Of a stretch of DNA of 64,000 nucleotides, positions 61,050-64,000 are shown one piece after another. Location: positions 12,766,001 through 12,830,000 of the forward strand of contig NC_003070.9 in NCBI RefSeq assembly GCF_000001735.4, read 5' to 3'. The notes under the pieces are model-generated. The model had not been told where the DNA came from. It saw only the letters and a list, made by a program, of their open reading frames with translations, and ran no database searches. The stretch is from Arabidopsis thaliana. Its lineage: Eukaryota > Streptophyta > Magnoliopsida > Brassicales > Brassicaceae. Position 1 is the first letter of the stretch. The number at the start of each line of letters is the position of its first letter. A program made the translations under genes and the position numbers.

Positions 61050-61579
61050 CGATCTATTAATGAAAATTTTTGTAACTTTGAGATCGTGATAGAATGGGAA
61101 CCCTAATACTTTGTCACATTGAAGAGGGTGGGGTGTGGTGGTGAGATGGGTTAGTAGCGACGTCGTGGGTCCTACAAAATTTTTAAAAAATTAGACATGT
61201 GAGTAAGTTTTCTCATGTCCAAAATAAATCATTGTGTGTCCAAAGTTTGTTGTCCAAATAGACACAACTTTATGGTATATAAAATATAGACGTGGATGTC
61301 TTTTAACATGCAATCGAACAGGGACTCATTTATGGGGGAACAGGTTCTCCATAAACAATCAGGTAATACATACATAGACTGTAATCATGAAACACCAACC
61401 ACAAAATAAGATGGATAAGCCTTAGCAAATATATAAACGAAGATTGAATAGCAAACGAGAATATAACATTAAAAAGACAGACTAACAGAAGCTTAAAAAC
61501 AGAAAAACAAGTTTTAGAAAAATAGAAACATGTAGATAGACAGATAATGATGGATAACACAGTATTAAAACATTGTCTT
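61050..61579. other. Intergenic region between F-box genes 2 and 3
   Basis: Promoter of gene 2 and 3' flank of gene 3. It contains several TGTCCA/TGTCCAAA motifs (61,208-61,260) like those near the MULE, hinting at a transposon edge. No gene seen. Confidence 0.4.
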
Positions 61580-62202
61580 TCAATATTTTGGACAATTAGA
61601 TCTTTTGTGTGCCCGAGATTTGCAACGGGAGCAACGTGGAATACTCTCTCGAACTCGGGGTTGAGCCCAGTAAGCTCCATCTATTTGTACCCATCCTCCG
61701 TCCTCTCCATAAGGTTCCATCCATAAACTAGATCTATAGCATTCAACAACCAAATTCTCGTATGCTATTCTTTTGTATAATACAGCAGTTAAAGCATGTG
61801 GATTGTTGGCTTCAAGACATTTTGTAAAGAAATGATAATAGATGGAATGAGGCATTGACCACCACATAAAATACCGAGATCTGTCAAGGCGGACACAACT
61901 TAGTGTTTCCTTGGAATAGACAGCCGCTTTAAATAACGGACCAGCCTTAACAAAGGATTTCAAAGAATCAACACCAGATTCTGCAACGTAGCTAACAATT
62001 TTAGCAAGCAGCGGGGCCGGCAAGTAAACTTCTTGGATAGCAGCAACCTGTTGGAAAAAAAACGAAAGAGATTGTTAGTATTTTTATTAAAGTAGTAGTT
62101 AAAACTGTAGAATACTAAGTACTTTGGGTTTGGACGAACAACCATTTTCACATCTGAGGCAGATGATGTTTCATTGTTGCTTATCTTCGTAAACTTCTGC
62201 AT
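61580..62202 (-). CDS. Short At2g35280-like F-box protein with CCHC knuckle, gene 3
   Basis: Predicted exons 62,202-62,123 and 62,048-61,580 (182 aa). Donor CCAAA|GTACTT and acceptor CCAACAG|GTT are both phase 2, keeping frame. Exon 1 starts MQKFTKISNNETSSASDV, a leader typical of the family. F-box-like part: LPAPLLAKIVSYVAESGVDS, ETLSCVRLDRS, then CLEANNPHAL. After that it departs from genes 1 and 2: about 60 residues of the helical region are missing. It ends in CSRCKSRAHKRSNC, a CX2CX4HX4C zinc knuckle resembling that of the MULE transposase in this window. TATA box TCTATATAAA at 62,271-62,280. Confidence 0.65.
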
Positions 62203-62270
62203 AATTTCTCTGTTTTTTGGTTTTAACTGAAGAAATGGGTAATGGGAAAAACATTAATGAATGTTGGGTG

Positions 62271-62280
62271 TTTATATAGA
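62271..62280 (-). promoter_or_regulatory. TATA box of F-box gene 3
   Basis: Minus-strand TCTATATAAA, about 70 bp upstream of the ATG at 62,202. Confidence 0.55.
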
Positions 62281-62872
62281 TTATTAAGGAAAGAGTAGTT
62301 TAAGTTTTTCTGCGGTTATATTAAACAATTTATAATAGGTGGTAAATTGTCCCGGTATAAATCAGTTTCTCAATGTTGAGGAGGGAACTAAAATCAGATG
62401 CGAAAAAAAGTAAGAGAATACATCGTTTATAATTAGGGTATAAAAGTCAGGAAAGTAATTTATTAACCTATCCATAAACAACAATCCACGATAGTAATTT
62501 CTTATGGATTTCAACTAAAAGTTTCAACAATCCACCCTATCAGTCATGTAAACAAATATATGTTGAGAAATTAGATATGTTGGGAAACAATATTTTCAGA
62601 TCACCAATTTTATTCCTTTTAAAACTCAAGCAATTTGCTAATTTCTGATAAAAAGATTGTAATCTTGATATAACCGTTCCTTAGTAAGGTGCACTTAATT
62701 TATACACCGTATTCCTATTGTACTACTTAATAAAATATTTGTTACAATTATTACAAATGAGAAATTTTGAACAAAGAAATAACTTTTTTTATTAATATAT
62801 CTTATCATTTATAAAAATATTACAACTTTGAAAAAAAATAAAAGAAGATGAGATAGTTCTAATCATCTTCTA
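62281..62872. other. Intergenic region, F-box gene 3 to RPA-like gene
   Basis: AT-rich promoter region of gene 3 and 3' flank of the next gene; nothing else recognised. Confidence 0.5.
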
Positions 62873-63881
62873 TTAGTCGACAACCATTTTGATTTCTTCA
62901 ACTTCCTCAACATCAGGTTCTGGATACATGGTTGATATAGGTGCATGGCTAACAATCTTAAACCAGTTACAACCTGGATAAAATCTAATAATTTTCCACC
63001 AAGCAAGAGCAATAACAACATTGTTCTTGCGAAATGCTCGAAATCTTTTCTCCAAGTCCACTGCAATTTCTCCATAAGCCTCACATACCAATGTATCCTT
63101 GCTGAAAATATGTAAAAATATGTGGTTATATACTTACTATAATAATGTATAAACATGATATGTTTGAAAAAAACTGTAAATTGAGGTTTTAAGAAATGTA
63201 CTTTTTATCCATGATCGTGAACGGCAATTTGAATCCGGCCATATCATTCTCGTTACTTGCGGTATTAGTCATGATCCCAACATTAACGAGTGCCCCGATA
63301 ACATCTATAAGAGATATGTTGGAGATATCTTTTAAAAAAAGTAATGTTTTGAAAAAAGTGAATGGAGTTTATAAAGAAGAATTTACTTACCAACCAAGGT
63401 ATCGTTGCCAACAACATCATCCACAATGTAGTCGAATGGAGTGAACTTGTTCAGTAAACCTGTTTCTCTTGGTGTGGAAGAAGTGACAATGGTGTGATCC
63501 ATGAATAGAATGCGAAACTGATGAGGAGTTGTTTTTATTGCTTCGCAGTTAGGTCGAACGAGAAACGTAGTTATTGTTTTCCATTGATTCTCTTTGATCC
63601 TGTCAAAGTAGAAGGCAGAGAAACGAGGACCGATTGTTGCTTCTATTTGGGTGCCCTGTGAAAACAACATTTTAGGGGTGAGGGATACACTGGAAAACGA
63701 AAAATTCTGCAAATTGCAAAACAAATTGAGGAAAATTGTTTACCCATTCATCGGCCAAAACAAGACGTAGTTCGAAAGCGTTCGGGTTGAGAATTTTTTT
63801 GTAAATCCTCAAAACCATGACACAAATCGTCCAACCAGTAACCATCGGAGACAACTCGTACAAATGGTGATGTTTAACCAT
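62873..63881 (-). CDS. DUF223/RPA1-like OB-fold nucleic-acid-binding protein, four exons
   Basis: Exons 63,881-63,744, 63,655-63,391, 63,304-63,202 and 63,101-62,873 join in frame to 244 aa. Donors are GTAAAC, GTAAGT and GTACAT; acceptors are CACAG, TTATAG and TTTCAG. The first OB-fold starts LYELSPMVTGWTICVMVLRI, continues with LRLVLADEW|GTQIEATI and FRILFMD. A second OB-fold starts VIGALVNVG and continues KDTLVCEAYGEIAVDL with NNVVIALAWWKI. This is the DUF223 / replication protein A1-like layout common in crucifers, often expanded or spread with transposons. Binding of single-stranded DNA or RNA is inferred from the family. No C-terminal zinc-ribbon domain, so it is shorter than true RPA70. 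Confidence 0.82.
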
Positions 63882-64000
63882 CGTGAAAAGGAGAAGTGAA
63901 GAGTAACGAAAAACAGAGAATTATAGAAACGAAAACAGAGGATATTGTTTTTCTTTTGCGATTGGGTTGTCTTGGTAGAGTCAAGAATAGGAGAGGTATT
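63882..64000. other. 5' flank of the RPA-like gene
   Basis: Likely 5' UTR and proximal promoter of the gene starting at 63,881; no TATA box visible before the window ends. Confidence 0.4.

Noticed and set aside
63196-63444. 82-codon plus-strand frame
   Set aside because: Antisense to exons 2 and 3 of the RPA-like gene, whose splice sites and protein similarity are much stronger.

Overview
The window is nuclear DNA of a flowering plant, most likely a Brassicaceae species. The base composition is AT-rich. Genes carry GT-AG introns and TATA boxes, and the repeats are typical plant Copia, Gypsy, Helitron and Mutator families. The F-box (At2g35280-like), DUF223/RPA-like and thionin-like genes fit crucifers best. 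The species cannot be named from the sequence alone.

Bases 1 to about 47,110 are a head-to-tail tandem array of a ~3.41-kb unit. Fourteen units are present, and the array runs off the left edge. Each unit carries, on the minus strand, a single-exon gene for a secreted cysteine-rich peptide (92 aa, 8 cysteines in the mature part) with its own TATA box. Facing away on the plus strand is a broken 5' piece of a Ty3/Gypsy-type retroelement (leader plus gag). Next comes a minus-strand 54-codon ORF with housekeeping-type promoter motifs, then an AT-rich spacer. Units 2-5 and 6-9 form a 13,653-bp higher-order repeat that looks identical over about 11 kb. Units 10-11 share a 15-bp deletion in the signal peptide. 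Unit 13 carries a 496-bp Helitron. Unit 14 is the most diverged and is cut off at the right edge of the array.

From 47.0 to 50.75 kb there are remnants of a possible Harbinger-like element, interrupted by a fossil Copia element with two LTRs and an intact 5-bp target duplication. From 50.76 to 52.3 kb lies poorly recognisable sequence, possibly including a Gypsy tail. From about 52.3 to 58.75 kb there is a Mutator-like (MULE) region: a GC-rich gene fragment that looks captured, a near-complete MuDR-type transposase with one in-frame stop and a spliced zinc-knuckle exon, and a five-fold ~320-360-bp tandem repeat that includes part of the last exon.

From 58.9 to 62.2 kb there are three minus-strand At2g35280-like F-box genes. 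The third is short and ends in a CCHC knuckle. The last gene (62.87-63.88 kb) is a four-exon OB-fold/RPA1-like (DUF223) gene.

The thionin-like array is the stand-out feature: local amplification of one small secreted peptide gene to 14 or more copies, with transposon fossils carried along in the unit.
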